A stretch of 64,000 nucleotides of DNA, from positions 1-64,000 of the forward strand of contig JAFUFJ010000011.1 of the NCBI GenBank assembly GCA_017469955.1, given 5' to 3'. Origin of the DNA: Prevotella sp. (GTDB lineage Bacteria; Bacteroidota; Bacteroidia; Bacteroidales; Bacteroidaceae). A model generated the notes under the pieces. That model had not been told where the DNA came from, did no database searches, and saw only the letters and a list, made by a program, of their open reading frames with translations. Shown piece by piece: positions 17,309 to 25,685 of this stretch. Numbering within the stretch: position 1 is the stretch's first letter; each line of letters starts with the position of its first letter. The position numbers and the translations under genes were made by a program.

Positions 17309-18688
17309 ATGAAAAAATATATTTTCTGCGTCATCTGCGCAATCTGTGGTTGGACGTTCACGTCCTGTGATGACTACGACATCGTGGAGACCGACTATGA
17401 CGAGAACATGCAGGTCAATCCAGAACAGGATAGCCAGACTCCGCCGTCCATCGATGCAGCCTGGGAGCTGGAGGTTATTCCCGATGTAGGCCGTCAGGCC
17501 GACAATATCTTCGTCTATAAAGACCTGAAGTATAACAAGATTTTCAGCCGTACCTTGGGATGGACCGGTGGAGAAGGGGGCGTCAGCACGCTGCTTCCCG
17601 ACGGAAGTGTGCTGTGGGCTTTCAATCAAAGTTTCTTCGGAACGGTCGATCCTGTCACCCGTGCCCGCCTGAATGGTAACGAACCAGCCAATGCCCTCTT
17701 GGTACAACGTGCCGTCGATGGCAAGCTTGGCGAGACACAAGACGACCTTATCTGCCTTGCAGACTATGTGAATTGGACCGATCCCTCTTCAGAGAAGTAC
17801 CTCTGGGGACGCACCTATCTGCGCCATCCGCAGGGCAACCGTACGGCTGAACAGATTGAGAACGGCGAGATCGACAACACCCGTGTCTATCGCATCGGTG
17901 CTGCTTCTGCAGCAAGTGGCAAGCTTCAGATGCTCTGGCGCACTCTCCAGATGCCTATGAACACGTCTACGGGCGTCTCAGTAACCACCCATAGCCTCTC
18001 GGGAAGCATTCCCAAGGGACGCTATATCAGCCAGACCGACGACTATCTTCCACAAGAAGGCGACTTCTTGTATCAGGAGAAAGTCAGCCACGTGCTGTTC
18101 CCGACAAGTTCATTCTTCGGCCAGACGCTCTTCACCGACGACAACGATTCCACTTACCTCTATGCCGTTTCTGGCACCAATCTCTTGGTTGCCCGCGTGC
18201 ATAAGAGCGACCTTGAGGGCGCCAGAGAGTACTATGTCCGCGATGCTACGACAGGTGTGATGGCCTGGCAGGCTACTGCTCCGTCGACGTCCAATGAGAT
18301 TGCCCGTTCAGGAATCATGGAAAACGGCTACGTAGTGTTGCAGCCTTGGGTGTTCAAAGAGGGCAATACTTACTACATGCTGTCGCAAGAGTCGGCAGGA
18401 AGCACGTCGGTCTACCTCTATAAGAGTAACGCTCCCGAGGGACCTTTCACCAGCCAGAAGCTGCTCTTCAACCTGCCTTCCTATCTTGACAAGACAGGCA
18501 TCACGAGCTACAACCAGTCGACTCAGGTCAACCTGCACCCCGAACTCTCGCGAGCAGGCGAGCTGGTTGTCTCGGCATGTACCAACGTAAGCAACACGGC
18601 CGACAACTATACCTATCCGGGTTCGGCCGACTTCACGCGTCCATGGTTCTTCCGCATCTTCAACTGGAAGAACGTCTATGCGGAATAA
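17309..18688 (+). CDS. DUF5005/DUF4185-like five-bladed propeller lipoprotein
   Basis: A 459-residue lipoprotein from the ATG at 17309 (lipobox FTSCD, then DYDIVETDYDE). The motif RTLGWTGGEGGVSTLLPDGS followed by VLWAFNQSFFGTVDPVTR is diagnostic of the DUF4185/DUF5005 propellers, which share the fold of five-bladed glycoside hydrolases. In those families the motif normally reads W-x-F-x-D-T-F; here it is WAFNQSF, so the acidic residue is missing (from memory of the family). It may therefore bind rather than cut, or use another residue. It is the last gene of the locus; a terminator follows. Confidence 0.7.
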   Translation: MKKYIFCVICAICGWTFTSCDDYDIVETDYDENMQVNPEQDSQTPPSIDAAWELEVIPDVGRQADNIFVYKDLKYNKIFSRTLGWTGGEGGVSTLLPDGSVLWAFNQSFFGTVDPVTRARLNGNEPANALLVQRAVDGKLGETQDDLICLADYVNWTDPSSEKYLWGRTYLRHPQGNRTAEQIENGEIDNTRVYRIGAASAASGKLQMLWRTLQMPMNTSTGVSVTTHSLSGSIPKGRYISQTDDYLPQEGDFLYQEKVSHVLFPTSSFFGQTLFTDDNDSTYLYAVSGTNLLVARVHKSDLEGAREYYVRDATTGVMAWQATAPSTSNEIARSGIMENGYVVLQPWVFKEGNTYYMLSQESAGSTSVYLYKSNAPEGPFTSQKLLFNLPSYLDKTGITSYNQSTQVNLHPELSRAGELVVSACTNVSNTADNYTYPGSADFTRPWFFRIFNWKNVYAE

Positions 18689-18711
18689 TCCCATCTCTCC
18701 CTATCCATAGC

Positions 18712-18745
18712 AAAAGGGCTGGCAGCACAGACTGTCAGCCCTTTT
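18712..18745 (+). terminator. Terminator of the utilisation locus
   Basis: AAAAGGGCTGGCAG (18712-18725) pairs with CTGTCAGCCCTTTT (18732-18745) with one bulge. The A-run and T-run make it usable in both directions. Confidence 0.85.
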
Positions 18746-18793
18746 CTGCAATGACAGGCTGCCCCATCGCAGACCGGCGGGAGCCTTCCCGCC

Positions 18794-18903
18794 GAGAAAG
18801 CTAAGACTTTAGCCCCAGAATCCTTAGCTTTCTTGCCAATAACCCTTAGCTTTCTCATCCATAATCCATAGACTTCTCACCTTAAACTCATAGCTTTCTC
18901 GCC
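18794..18903. repeat. 22-bp dyad array C (5 units)
   Basis: Units start at 18794, 18816, 18838, 18860 and 18882. Triplet pairs: AGC/GTC, TCC/AGC, CCC/AGC, TCC/GTC, CTC/AGC. The outer edges are inverted copies of each other (CCGAGAAAGCTA on the left, TAGCTTTCTCGCC on the right). The 540-base gap around it also holds the locus terminator and the rplS promoter; 18904-19109 shows nothing else I can support. Confidence 0.9.
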
Positions 18904-19109
18904 GGGAAGGGATGGACACGTGGAGATGAAAGGCCTCATGCGAGGGGCAGAGTCCAGCCGGAAGCAGTCGTCAATCCGCTGTGCTGCAGGAGTGGCAGAG
19001 CAGGCATCATGAGTTGACGGCAAGGCAAATGTGCCGTATCGCACCATAGTCTTGACGCACGAAAGCACCGCATTTTTTCTGGAGTTTTTGAAAATAAGTC
19101 CGTAAATAT

Positions 19110-19140
19110 TTTGCCGTTCCCTTGATTTTCATTACCTTTG
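19110..19140 (+). promoter_or_regulatory. rplS promoter
   Basis: TTTG at 19110-19113 and TACCTTTG at 19133-19140 with a 19-base spacer. The leader to the start codon is about 85 bases, which leaves room for ribosomal-protein control. Confidence 0.75.
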
Positions 19141-19229
19141 CACCCGCTTTTCGTCGTAACCGCTGGCAGCTGAAGTGTGGTTGGCCATGTTGCGAACGGG
19201 CAATCAAATTTTTAAAATGAAAGCAAACA

Positions 19230-19601
19230 ATGGATTTGATTAAAGTTGCCGAACAGGCATTTGCTACAGGCAAGCAGTTCCCAGAGTTCAAAGCTGGCGA
19301 TACTATCACCGTAGCCTACAAGATTATCGAAGGTTCAAAGGAGCGCATCCAGCTCTATCGTGGCGTAGTTATCAAAATCAACGGGCACGGAGAGAAGAAG
19401 CGTTTCACCGTTCGCAAGATGTCTGGTACCGTAGGTGTGGAGCGTATCTTCCCCATCGAGTCGCCCAACATCGAGTCGATTGAAGTCAACAAACGCGGTA
19501 AGGTGCGCCGTGCCAAGCTCTACTACCTGCGCAAGCTCACTGGTAAGGCTGCCCGCATCAAGGAGAAGAGAACCGGCGTCAAGAAAGTCGAGGAGGCATA
19601 A
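19230..19601 (+). CDS. rplS: 50S ribosomal protein L19
   Basis: A 123-residue protein. Landmarks of L19 are plain: [60 protein letters not shown], and [21 protein letters not shown]19 lies at the 30S-50S interface. Length is normal for the family in this phylum, with a short Lys/Glu-rich end. It is transcribed alone from its own promoter and ends in a two-way terminator shared with the small gene on the other strand. Confidence 0.98.
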   Translation: MDLIKVAEQAFATGKQFPEFKAGDTITVAYKIIEGSKERIQLYRGVVIKINGHGEKKRFTVRKMSGTVGVERIFPIESPNIESIEVNKRGKVRRAKLYYLRKLTGKAARIKEKRTGVKKVEEA

Positions 19602-19623
19602 ATTCGGCATCAAGGAAAAAGAA

Positions 19624-19654
19624 AAAGGTGTAGCACGCCGTGTGCCACACCTTT
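19624..19654. terminator. Two-way terminator between rplS and a minus-strand gene
   Basis: AAAAGGTGT (19624-19632 region) pairs with ACACCTTTT (19646-19654 region), with an inner GCAC/GTGC-type stem. A-rich and T-rich flanks serve both converging genes. Confidence 0.8.
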
Positions 19655-19661
19655 TCCTTTT

Positions 19662-19922
19662 CTATTCGTCGACGTCAGAGACCGGGTGTTCCGTGAAGTT
19701 TGTGCTCGCATCAGCATTGCCATGCAGCGCATCCCGGAACGACTGCCAGTCCTGGAAGCCCACAAAGAGCGACAGCTTGTCGAGCATTTCCTGGCTCGGC
19801 TTCTCAATGCCGTGCAGATAGTTCGTCACCTTTTCGATGGCCACCGGCTTCAAAGGCTTCCAGTTCCACTCGTGTTCGATGGCCTCGCGCAGCTTGCGAA
19901 GCTCCCAATGCTTTCTTTCCAT
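19662..19922 (-). CDS. Small protein of unknown function (86 residues)
   Basis: The protein starts MERKHWELRKLREAIEHEW and continues with a helix-rich pattern (EKVTNYLHGIEKPSQEMLDK, LSLFVGFQDWQSFRDALHG). Codon usage looks like that of real genes here, and a TATCTTTG element at 19948-19941 lies about 20 bases upstream of this start, leaving the in-frame ATG at 19943 outside the transcript. The layout recalls small Bacteroidota helical proteins sometimes fused to helix-turn-helix domains, but I cannot name the family. It is transcribed towards rplS and away from the AICAR transformylase gene. Confidence 0.6.
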   Translation of the reverse strand: MERKHWELRKLREAIEHEWNWKPLKPVAIEKVTNYLHGIEKPSQEMLDKLSLFVGFQDWQSFRDALHGNADASTNFTEHPVSDVDE

Positions 19923-19940
19923 ACCACGAATTATTTGCTG

Positions 19941-19978
19941 CAAAGATACGCATTTTCAGCTGTTTTTTAGTAATTTTG
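19941..19978. promoter_or_regulatory. Divergent -7 elements for the 19922 and 20008 genes
   Basis: On the minus strand TATCTTTG runs from 19948 to 19941. On the plus strand TAATTTTG lies at 19971-19978. Neither has a clear TTTG at the standard distance, so these are partial promoter matches. Confidence 0.45.
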
Positions 19979-20007
19979 TACCCAGAATTTAACCCGTCAC
20001 ACACACA

Positions 20008-21210
20008 ATGAAAGAATTAGCACTCAAGTACGGATGCAATCCCAACCAAAAACCGTCGCGCATCTTCATCGAGGAAGGTGAGCTTCCTATCGAAGTAATC
20101 AACGGCCGGCCGGGCTATATCAACTTCCTTGACGCCCTGAACGCCTGGCAACTCGTCAGAGAACTCAAGTCGGCAACAGGACTTCCCGCAGCCGCTTCGT
20201 TCAAGCATGTTAGCCCTGCAGGAGCAGCCGTGGGCCTTCCCTTGAGCGACACGCTGAGGAAAATCTACTTCGTCGACGACATCATACCCTCGCTTCAGGC
20301 CGAGAACAGTACGCAATCGCCATTGGCTTGTGCCTATGCACGTGCCCGTGGAGCCGACCGAATGTCGTCATACGGCGACTTCATAGCCTTGAGCGACACC
20401 TGCGATGCTGACACTGCACGCCTTATCAAGCGCGAAGTCAGCGACGGAGTGATTGCCCCTGACTACAGCCAGGAGGCTCTTGATATCCTCAAAGACAAGC
20501 GAAAGGGCACCTACAACATCATCAAGATCGATCCTGACTATAAGCCTCAATCCATAGAGCGCAAGCAAGTCTTCGGCATCACCTTCGAGCAGGGACGCAA
20601 CGAAATCAGCCTCAACGACCCCGCTTTGTTTGAGAACATTCCCACCAAGAACAAGCATTTCAGCGAAGAAGCCCGACGCGACCTCGTCATCGCCCTCATC
20701 ATCCTGAAGTACACTCAGTCGAATTCAGTGTGTTATGTCAAAGACGGACAGGCCATAGGTATCGGTGCAGGACAGCAAAGTCGCATACATTGTACGCGCT
20801 TGGCAGGCAGCAAAGCCGACATCTGGTGGCTGCGTCAACACCCTAAAGTGATGGAACTCCCGTTCATAGACGGCATCCGTCGTGCCGACCGCGACAACAC
20901 AATAGACCTGTATATCTCGGACGATCATGACGACGTGCTGGCCGAAGGACAGTGGCAACAGTTCTTCAAGCAGCGACCGGAGGTGCTCACTCAGGAGGAG
21001 AAGCGTGAGTGGATAGCCCGGAATACGGGCGTGAGCCTCGGCTCAGATGCCTTCTTCCCCTTTGGCGACAATGTGGAACGTGCCCGTCGCAGCGGAGTGG
21101 AATTCATCGCACAGGCCGGAGGTTCGGTGCGCGACGACCATGTTATCATGACAGCCGACAAGTATAACATCGCCATGGCCTTTACGGGTGTGCGCCTGTT
21201 CCACCACTAA
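20008..21210 (+). CDS. Stand-alone AICAR transformylase
   Basis: A 400-residue protein homologous to the C-terminal half of PurH. The catalytic Lys-His pair appears in SFKHVSPAGAAVG near residue 70; other landmarks are GDFIALSDTCDADTARLI, LKYTQSNSVCYVKDGQAIG, GAGQQSRIHCTRLAGSKAD, and DAFFPFGDNVERARRSGV. It transfers the formyl group from 10-formyltetrahydrofolate to AICAR in purine synthesis. The cyclohydrolase half is missing here and is found separately at 52289. Such a separate transformylase of about 390-400 residues exists in some bacteria. It is probably monocistronic or paired with the DUF1349 gene 45 bases downstream. Confidence 0.9.
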   Translation: MKELALKYGCNPNQKPSRIFIEEGELPIEVINGRPGYINFLDALNAWQLVRELKSATGLPAAASFKHVSPAGAAVGLPLSDTLRKIYFVDDIIPSLQAENSTQSPLACAYARARGADRMSSYGDFIALSDTCDADTARLIKREVSDGVIAPDYSQEALDILKDKRKGTYNIIKIDPDYKPQSIERKQVFGITFEQGRNEISLNDPALFENIPTKNKHFSEEARRDLVIALIILKYTQSNSVCYVKDGQAIGIGAGQQSRIHCTRLAGSKADIWWLRQHPKVMELPFIDGIRRADRDNTIDLYISDDHDDVLAEGQWQQFFKQRPEVLTQEEKREWIARNTGVSLGSDAFFPFGDNVERARRSGVEFIAQAGGSVRDDHVIMTADKYNIAMAFTGVRLFHH

Positions 21211-21255
21211 TCAAGGGGCAGACATCTGCTTACTAACCTGATAGACAAGAAAAAG

Positions 21256-21903
21256 ATGAAACATTTGATACTGACAGCAGCGGCACTGCTCTCGTCAATG
21301 GCCTCGTTCGGGCAGACGCTTGAGAAGATGACATGGTTCAACGAACCGGAAGAATGGGCCGTCGACAATGGCACATTGACCATGCAAGTGACGCCCCAGA
21401 GCGACTATTGGCGCATCTCCCATTATGGGTTTACGGTCGACGATGCCCCGTTTCTCTACACCACACGTGGCGGGGAATTTGAGGTCAAGGCCAAAATCTC
21501 GGGCGACTACAAGGTTCGTTTCGACCAGGCAGGCCTGATGTTGCGCATTGACAAGGAAAACTATATCAAGACGGGCATCGAGTATGTCGACGGGAAATAC
21601 AACCTCAGCGTTGTCGTTACCCATCACACAAGCGACTGGTCGGTCATCACTCTCGACCGCCCCGTTCCCTATATATGGATTAAAGCCGTCAGAAGGTTGG
21701 ACGCAGTCGAGATATTCTATTCGTTTGACGACAAGGAATATACCATGATGCGCAACTGTTGGCTGGCCGACAACACGCCGGTCATGGTGGGCTTGGTGGC
21801 TGCAAGTCCTGACGGACAGGGCTTTAAGGCCCGGTTTGAGCATTTCAAGATCAGCCATCTTCCTGACCAGCGCCGGCTGGAATGGCTGGAGAAACACCAG
21901 TAG
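21256..21903 (+). CDS. Secreted DUF1349-domain protein
   Basis: A 215-residue protein with a signal peptide (residues 1-19, ending MASFGQ). Features of DUF1349 (concanavalin/LamG-like fold): WFNEPEEWAVDNGTLTM, FEVKAKISGDYKVRFDQAGL, MLRIDKENYIKTGIEYVDG, WIKAVRRLDAVEIFYSFDDK, and VMVGLVAASPDGQGF. These proteins are usually periplasmic or surface carbohydrate-associated proteins of unknown activity. It lies 45 bases after the transformylase gene and is followed after 31 bases by a very small basic protein. Confidence 0.85.
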   Translation: MKHLILTAAALLSSMASFGQTLEKMTWFNEPEEWAVDNGTLTMQVTPQSDYWRISHYGFTVDDAPFLYTTRGGEFEVKAKISGDYKVRFDQAGLMLRIDKENYIKTGIEYVDGKYNLSVVVTHHTSDWSVITLDRPVPYIWIKAVRRLDAVEIFYSFDDKEYTMMRNCWLADNTPVMVGLVAASPDGQGFKARFEHFKISHLPDQRRLEWLEKHQ

Positions 21904-21934
21904 CAGAGACGTTTTACTTAAGCGAAAGGATATT

Positions 21935-22123
21935 ATGAGCGACATTGACGACATCATTGCCGGTGGAGGAATGGTGTTCAAGAGCGGGGGCGGACCCCGC
22001 AAAGACGACGGCAAGGTGAAGACCAAAGCCAAGAAAAAGAAGTATATCACCGGTGCACACGGCTCCGGTTCGGCCCGCCAGAAGGCCAAATACCGGGAAC
22101 AACGGGCCAACAGGCACAAGTGA
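21935..22123 (+). CDS. Small basic protein (62 residues)
   Basis: Starts MSDIDDIIAGGGMVFKSGGG and continues with a Lys/Arg-rich half (KTKAKKKKYITGAHGSGSAR) that could bind nucleic acid or the ribosome. The ATG at 21935 is preferred over an in-frame start inside the DUF1349 gene. It is glycine- and lysine-rich with no hydrophobic segment, so it is cytoplasmic. I cannot assign a function. Array D begins 19 bases after its stop codon. Confidence 0.6.
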   Translation: MSDIDDIIAGGGMVFKSGGGPRKDDGKVKTKAKKKKYITGAHGSGSARQKAKYREQRANRHK

Positions 22124-22141
22124 CTGGGCAGGAAGCACCTC

Positions 22142-22251
22142 GAGAAAGCTATGGGTTTAGCCTGAGAAGTCTTAGGGTTATGACCGAGAAAGCTATCCTT
22201 TCTCACCCATAAGTCTATGGATTATGGGGCAGAAAGGATAGCTTTCTTGCC
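22142..22251. repeat. 22-bp dyad array D (5 units)
   Basis: Units start at 22142, 22164, 22186, 22208 and 22230. Triplet pairs: AGC/CCC, GTC/CCC, AGC/AGG, GTC/TCC, AGG/AGC. This array sits between two converging genes, so the family is not tied to promoters only. Confidence 0.9.
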
Positions 22252-22325
22252 GGGATGTGCCAAGCTTTGTCAGTTGTTCTGCCAGTTTGCTTGTTTAGAA
22301 AACCGTGTTTTTTCGGCAAAAAGGG

Positions 22326-22366
22326 AAATCCCCGTCAAAGGCAATGATGCCTGTTGACGGGGATTT
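22326..22366. terminator. Two-way terminator between converging genes
   Basis: AAATCCCCGTCAA (22326-22338) pairs perfectly with TTGACGGGGATTT (22354-22366), with an inner AGGC/GCCT stem. A and T runs flank both sides. Confidence 0.9.
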
Positions 22367-22403
22367 TCGTATGAAGTCAGGCTCTCCCTGACCGTTTCTT
22401 TGG

Positions 22404-22426
22404 CCGTGAAGGCCGTGCCTTCACGG
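22404..22426. other. Perfect 10-bp hairpin at the 3' end of the phosphodiesterase gene
   Basis: CCGTGAAGGC (22404-22413) and GCCTTCACGG (22417-22426) around a three-base loop, 15 bases beyond the minus-strand stop codon. No T-run; it may protect the 3' end of the message. Confidence 0.55.
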
Positions 22427-22440
22427 AGAGAACGGACGGC

Positions 22441-24015
22441 TTACTCGTAGTAAAGCATCGTGTAAGGAATGGGGTCTTCGGCGTAGTCAGGTCCGCCAAG
22501 GTCGATGTTGAAGGTCTGACCTTCATAGTCTTCGAAGTATTTCACTTCCAGACGATGGTAGCCTTGGTCAAGATCGGCATAGATTTCCATCGGGTTGGTA
22601 CCGTGACTTCCGTCGTTGTCGATGACGAGTTTTCCGTCGATCCATACCTTTGAACCGTCGTCAGACGTGCAGGTAAGGTTATACTTCCCGCTCTTCGGGA
22701 TCTTCAGCAAGGTCTTGAAGATGAAGCCGAAATGGTCTTCCTGCAGGGCACTGTTGATGGAGAAGTTTTTGAGTATTCCGCTATGAACCACCTTGCCCTT
22801 GTCGAGTTCGTCGACACTTTGGAAGTTGCCTTCATAGTATTGATAGCGCACTCCCTGGCCTTTCGGCGTGGCATTGATGGCGGGAAAGTGGCCCATCTCG
22901 GTCTTCGGTTCGGCGTCTTCGATAGGCTCGCCCTTGAAGTGCGGGTCGAAAGGCGGCTGCTTCACTCCGTTGTCAGGCTTGAAGTCGATGCCCAGCACGG
23001 CGGCTATCGTGGCAGCAAGCTGCTGGTTGTAGAAGGGTCCGTTGGCAGAAGTCTCGCCCAGACGCTCTACGCCCTTTCCGAAAGCCATCAGCCATGTTTG
23101 GTTTGAACCGTATACACCCTGTCCGTGGCTGCCGAAAGCCTTGTACTTTCCGCGCCCGTGGTCGCAGGTAATAAGATAGGTGGTCTTGCCCTTGTAGTAG
23201 GGATCGGCCTCGCATGTCTCCACGATGCGTCGAATGAAGTAGTCGGTCTTGCGGATGGCTTCGATGTAGAAGTCATACTTGTCGCTGTGTGCCCAGTGGT
23301 CGGTCTCGCAGAAAGAGATCCACATCACCTTCGGGTGGTCTCGCTTTAGTGTCTCGACAGCATAGGCATAGTTGAAGGCATCATACCGGTTCTCGGGACG
23401 TATGCGTGGCATGCCCTGCAGCATTTCGTCAAGCAGCTGCATGGTTTCGTCCTGATGACTGGAGAGGTTGGCTTCGTAGGCAACACTGCCAGGGAACCCT
23501 CCGCGGTCGTTGTTCACAGCAAATCGCGTGGAAAGCCATCCGCCATACATCATCACTTTGCCCTTGTAGCGCGGGTCACGGTTGGCCACTTCGAGAACGC
23601 TTGTGTTGGGATTTGGCACGGCATCGTTGCTCTCTATATGCTCGTTGTCGGCATATCCGCAGAAGTCTTCGCTGTAGCCAGGGTAGGAGAACCACTTCTC
23701 GTTGGCCACCTGCATCTGGCTTCCAATGGTTCTGTTGCCCAGCAGATAGCCGTGTTTCACAATGTAGCTCCACGTGAACGGCATGAGAATTTCCCGGCGT
23801 TCCTCAGGCGTGTCGCGCCAATAGGTCGCCGTAAGTGTGTCAGGACGGGTAACAAACGTAGGATGACCCACCAGCAAAGAGTCGGCGCCGGTGAAGACTT
23901 CTTGCCAGCGCAGACCGTCAAAGGTGATGACGATCAGGCGTGGATCGTCGTCACCTTTGTTACAAGAGACCATTGCCAAGAGAAGGGCAATGGCCGGAAT
24001 AAACACTCTCTTCAT
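22441..24015 (-). CDS. Phosphodiesterase/alkaline-phosphatase-superfamily lipoprotein with PA14-like domain (copy 2)
   Basis: A 524-residue lipoprotein from the ATG at 24015 (lipobox AMVSCNKG). That start gives exactly the length of its neighbour. The catalytic half has the superfamily metal sites: VITFDGLRWQEVFTGAD at the start, CETDHWAHSDKYDF in the middle, and LITCDHGRGKYKAFGSHG. A SYPGYSEDFCG motif lies where the nucleophile region is expected. The C-terminal 140 residues are PA14-like (NLTCTSDDGSKVWIDGKLV), a carbohydrate-binding module. It presumably hydrolyses a phosphoester on a glycan or nucleotide in the periplasm or at the surface. It is a paralogue of the gene directly upstream. 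Confidence 0.8.
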   Translation of the reverse strand: MKRVFIPAIALLLAMVSCNKGDDDPRLIVITFDGLRWQEVFTGADSLLVGHPTFVTRPDTLTATYWRDTPEERREILMPFTWSYIVKHGYLLGNRTIGSQMQVANEKWFSYPGYSEDFCGYADNEHIESNDAVPNPNTSVLEVANRDPRYKGKVMMYGGWLSTRFAVNNDRGGFPGSVAYEANLSSHQDETMQLLDEMLQGMPRIRPENRYDAFNYAYAVETLKRDHPKVMWISFCETDHWAHSDKYDFYIEAIRKTDYFIRRIVETCEADPYYKGKTTYLITCDHGRGKYKAFGSHGQGVYGSNQTWLMAFGKGVERLGETSANGPFYNQQLAATIAAVLGIDFKPDNGVKQPPFDPHFKGEPIEDAEPKTEMGHFPAINATPKGQGVRYQYYEGNFQSVDELDKGKVVHSGILKNFSINSALQEDHFGFIFKTLLKIPKSGKYNLTCTSDDGSKVWIDGKLVIDNDGSHGTNPMEIYADLDQGYHRLEVKYFEDYEGQTFNIDLGGPDYAEDPIPYTMLYYE

Positions 24016-24016
24016 C

Positions 24017-25591
24017 TTATTCATAGTAGAGCATTGAGGCTGGAAGCTCCTGAGCGTTGACGCCTTGTCCCTCGAGATCGAAGTCAAGAACTTCGCCTGC
24101 ATAGTCTTCAAAGTATTTAACGAGCAGGCGATGGTAGCCGCTTTGCAGGTCGACTCTTGCCATCACACTGCCGGCACCATGGCTGCCGTCGTTGTCGATG
24201 ATGAGCTTTCCGTCGAGCCACACTTTCGATCCGTCGTCAGAAGTGCAGGTGAGGGTGTAGATACCGCCCTTCTCAATATTCAGCAATGTCTGGAACTCAT
24301 AGCCGAAATGGTCTTCAGCCTTGGCCCCTTCAAGCATGATGGTCGGCATGATGCCGCTCTCCTTCACCTTGCTTGCAGCAAGTTGGTCGACACTTGTAAA
24401 TGCGCCTTCGTAGTATTTATAGCGCACTCCGTGACCCTTAGGACTGGCCGAAACGGCAGGAAAATAGCCGTAGTCAGTGCAAAGATCCTGATCAACGATG
24501 GTCTCACCCTTGAAATGTGGGTCGAAGGGTTCTTTCTTTACATTGTCGCCAGGAGTAAAGTCGATGCCGAGCACCTTGGCAATAGTCGCTGCCATCTGCT
24601 GGTTGTAGAACGGACCGTTCTCTGTGGTCTCGCCGAGTTTCTCAATACCTTTTCCGAAGGCCATCATCCATGTATTCTCAGAACCTCTTGTTCCGCTGCC
24701 GTGACTGGTGAATGAACCGCGGTAGCCTCGGCCGTGGTCACAAGTGAGAAGATAAGTGGTCTTCCCCTTGTAGAACGGGTCGGATTCGCAAGCTTCGACA
24801 ATGCGCTGGATGTAATAGTCGGTTCCGTTGGCTGCCTCAAGATACCTGTCATACTGACCATCGTGAGCCCACTCGTCGGTATCGCCGAACGAAATGTACA
24901 TCACTTTGGGGTGATCAGCCAGTAAAGTTGAAACAGCATAGCCGAAAGTGAAGGCGTCGAAGCGCTCAGAGTCCCACTTGCGATACATGCCTTTGTGCAT
25001 GTCGTCGACAAGCTGGGTCATCGGAGTCTTGTTCTTGGCAATGCCTGGTTCATAAGCTACGCTACCGGGAAATTCTCCACGGATATTGTTTACGGCATAT
25101 CTGATGGACTCCCATGAGCCATAACAGTACACACTGCCCTTGTAACGCGGATCCTTATTGGCCGCCTCAAACACGCTTACGTTGGGATTTGGCACAGGGT
25201 CGTTGCTGTCAATGCGCTCGTCATCGGGCCATCCGCAGAAGTTCTCACTGTAGCCAGGATAAGAAAAGTTCATCTTATTAGCCACCTGCATTTGGCTGCC
25301 TTTGGTACGGTTGCCGATGAGAAAACCATTCTCTGCAATGTAGCTCCATGTGAAAGGCATCAAGACTTGACGACGTTCCTCGGGGGTCTCGCGCCAGTAT
25401 TTTGCCTTGAGTGAGTCGGGATCTTTCACAAATCTGGGATTCTGTACAAGGAAAGAGTCAGCACCTAAGAACAATTCTTGCCAGCGCAATCCGTCTAAGG
25501 TGATTACAATCAGTCGTGGGTCATTGCCCCCTTTGTTGCACGATGACAGCAGCAATAATATTGTCATCGCGGCAAATAGAACTTTTTTCAT
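24017..25591 (-). CDS. Phosphodiesterase/alkaline-phosphatase-superfamily lipoprotein with PA14-like domain (copy 1)
   Basis: A 524-residue lipoprotein (lipobox LLSSCNKGG). Metal-site motifs: VITLDGLRWQELFLGAD, GDTDEWAHDGQYDRY, and LLTCDHGRGYRGSFTSHG. A nucleophile-region SYPGYSENFCG is also present. The C-terminal PA14-like module contains TLTCTSDDGSKVWLDGKLI. It is the same length as the next gene, with strong similarity along the whole length, so this is a recent tandem duplication. The two stop and start within two bases of each other. It follows the M23 peptidase gene by 94 bases and may belong to the same transcript. Confidence 0.8.
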   Translation of the reverse strand: MKKVLFAAMTILLLLSSCNKGGNDPRLIVITLDGLRWQELFLGADSFLVQNPRFVKDPDSLKAKYWRETPEERRQVLMPFTWSYIAENGFLIGNRTKGSQMQVANKMNFSYPGYSENFCGWPDDERIDSNDPVPNPNVSVFEAANKDPRYKGSVYCYGSWESIRYAVNNIRGEFPGSVAYEPGIAKNKTPMTQLVDDMHKGMYRKWDSERFDAFTFGYAVSTLLADHPKVMYISFGDTDEWAHDGQYDRYLEAANGTDYYIQRIVEACESDPFYKGKTTYLLTCDHGRGYRGSFTSHGSGTRGSENTWMMAFGKGIEKLGETTENGPFYNQQMAATIAKVLGIDFTPGDNVKKEPFDPHFKGETIVDQDLCTDYGYFPAVSASPKGHGVRYKYYEGAFTSVDQLAASKVKESGIMPTIMLEGAKAEDHFGYEFQTLLNIEKGGIYTLTCTSDDGSKVWLDGKLIIDNDGSHGAGSVMARVDLQSGYHRLLVKYFEDYAGEVLDFDLEGQGVNAQELPASMLYYE

Positions 25592-25685
25592 TTTGTTGAT
25601 GATTTTAAAAGGTTAATAAAAAGGTTATATAAGGTTGTGTGATAAGATGGGTATCGGCAGACCTATGGTCGCATCTGGGCAGCCT

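Noticed and set aside
22404-22426. Second terminator for the minus-strand phosphodiesterase gene
   Set aside because: A perfect hairpin, but without a T-run on either side; the true terminator is at 22326-22366.
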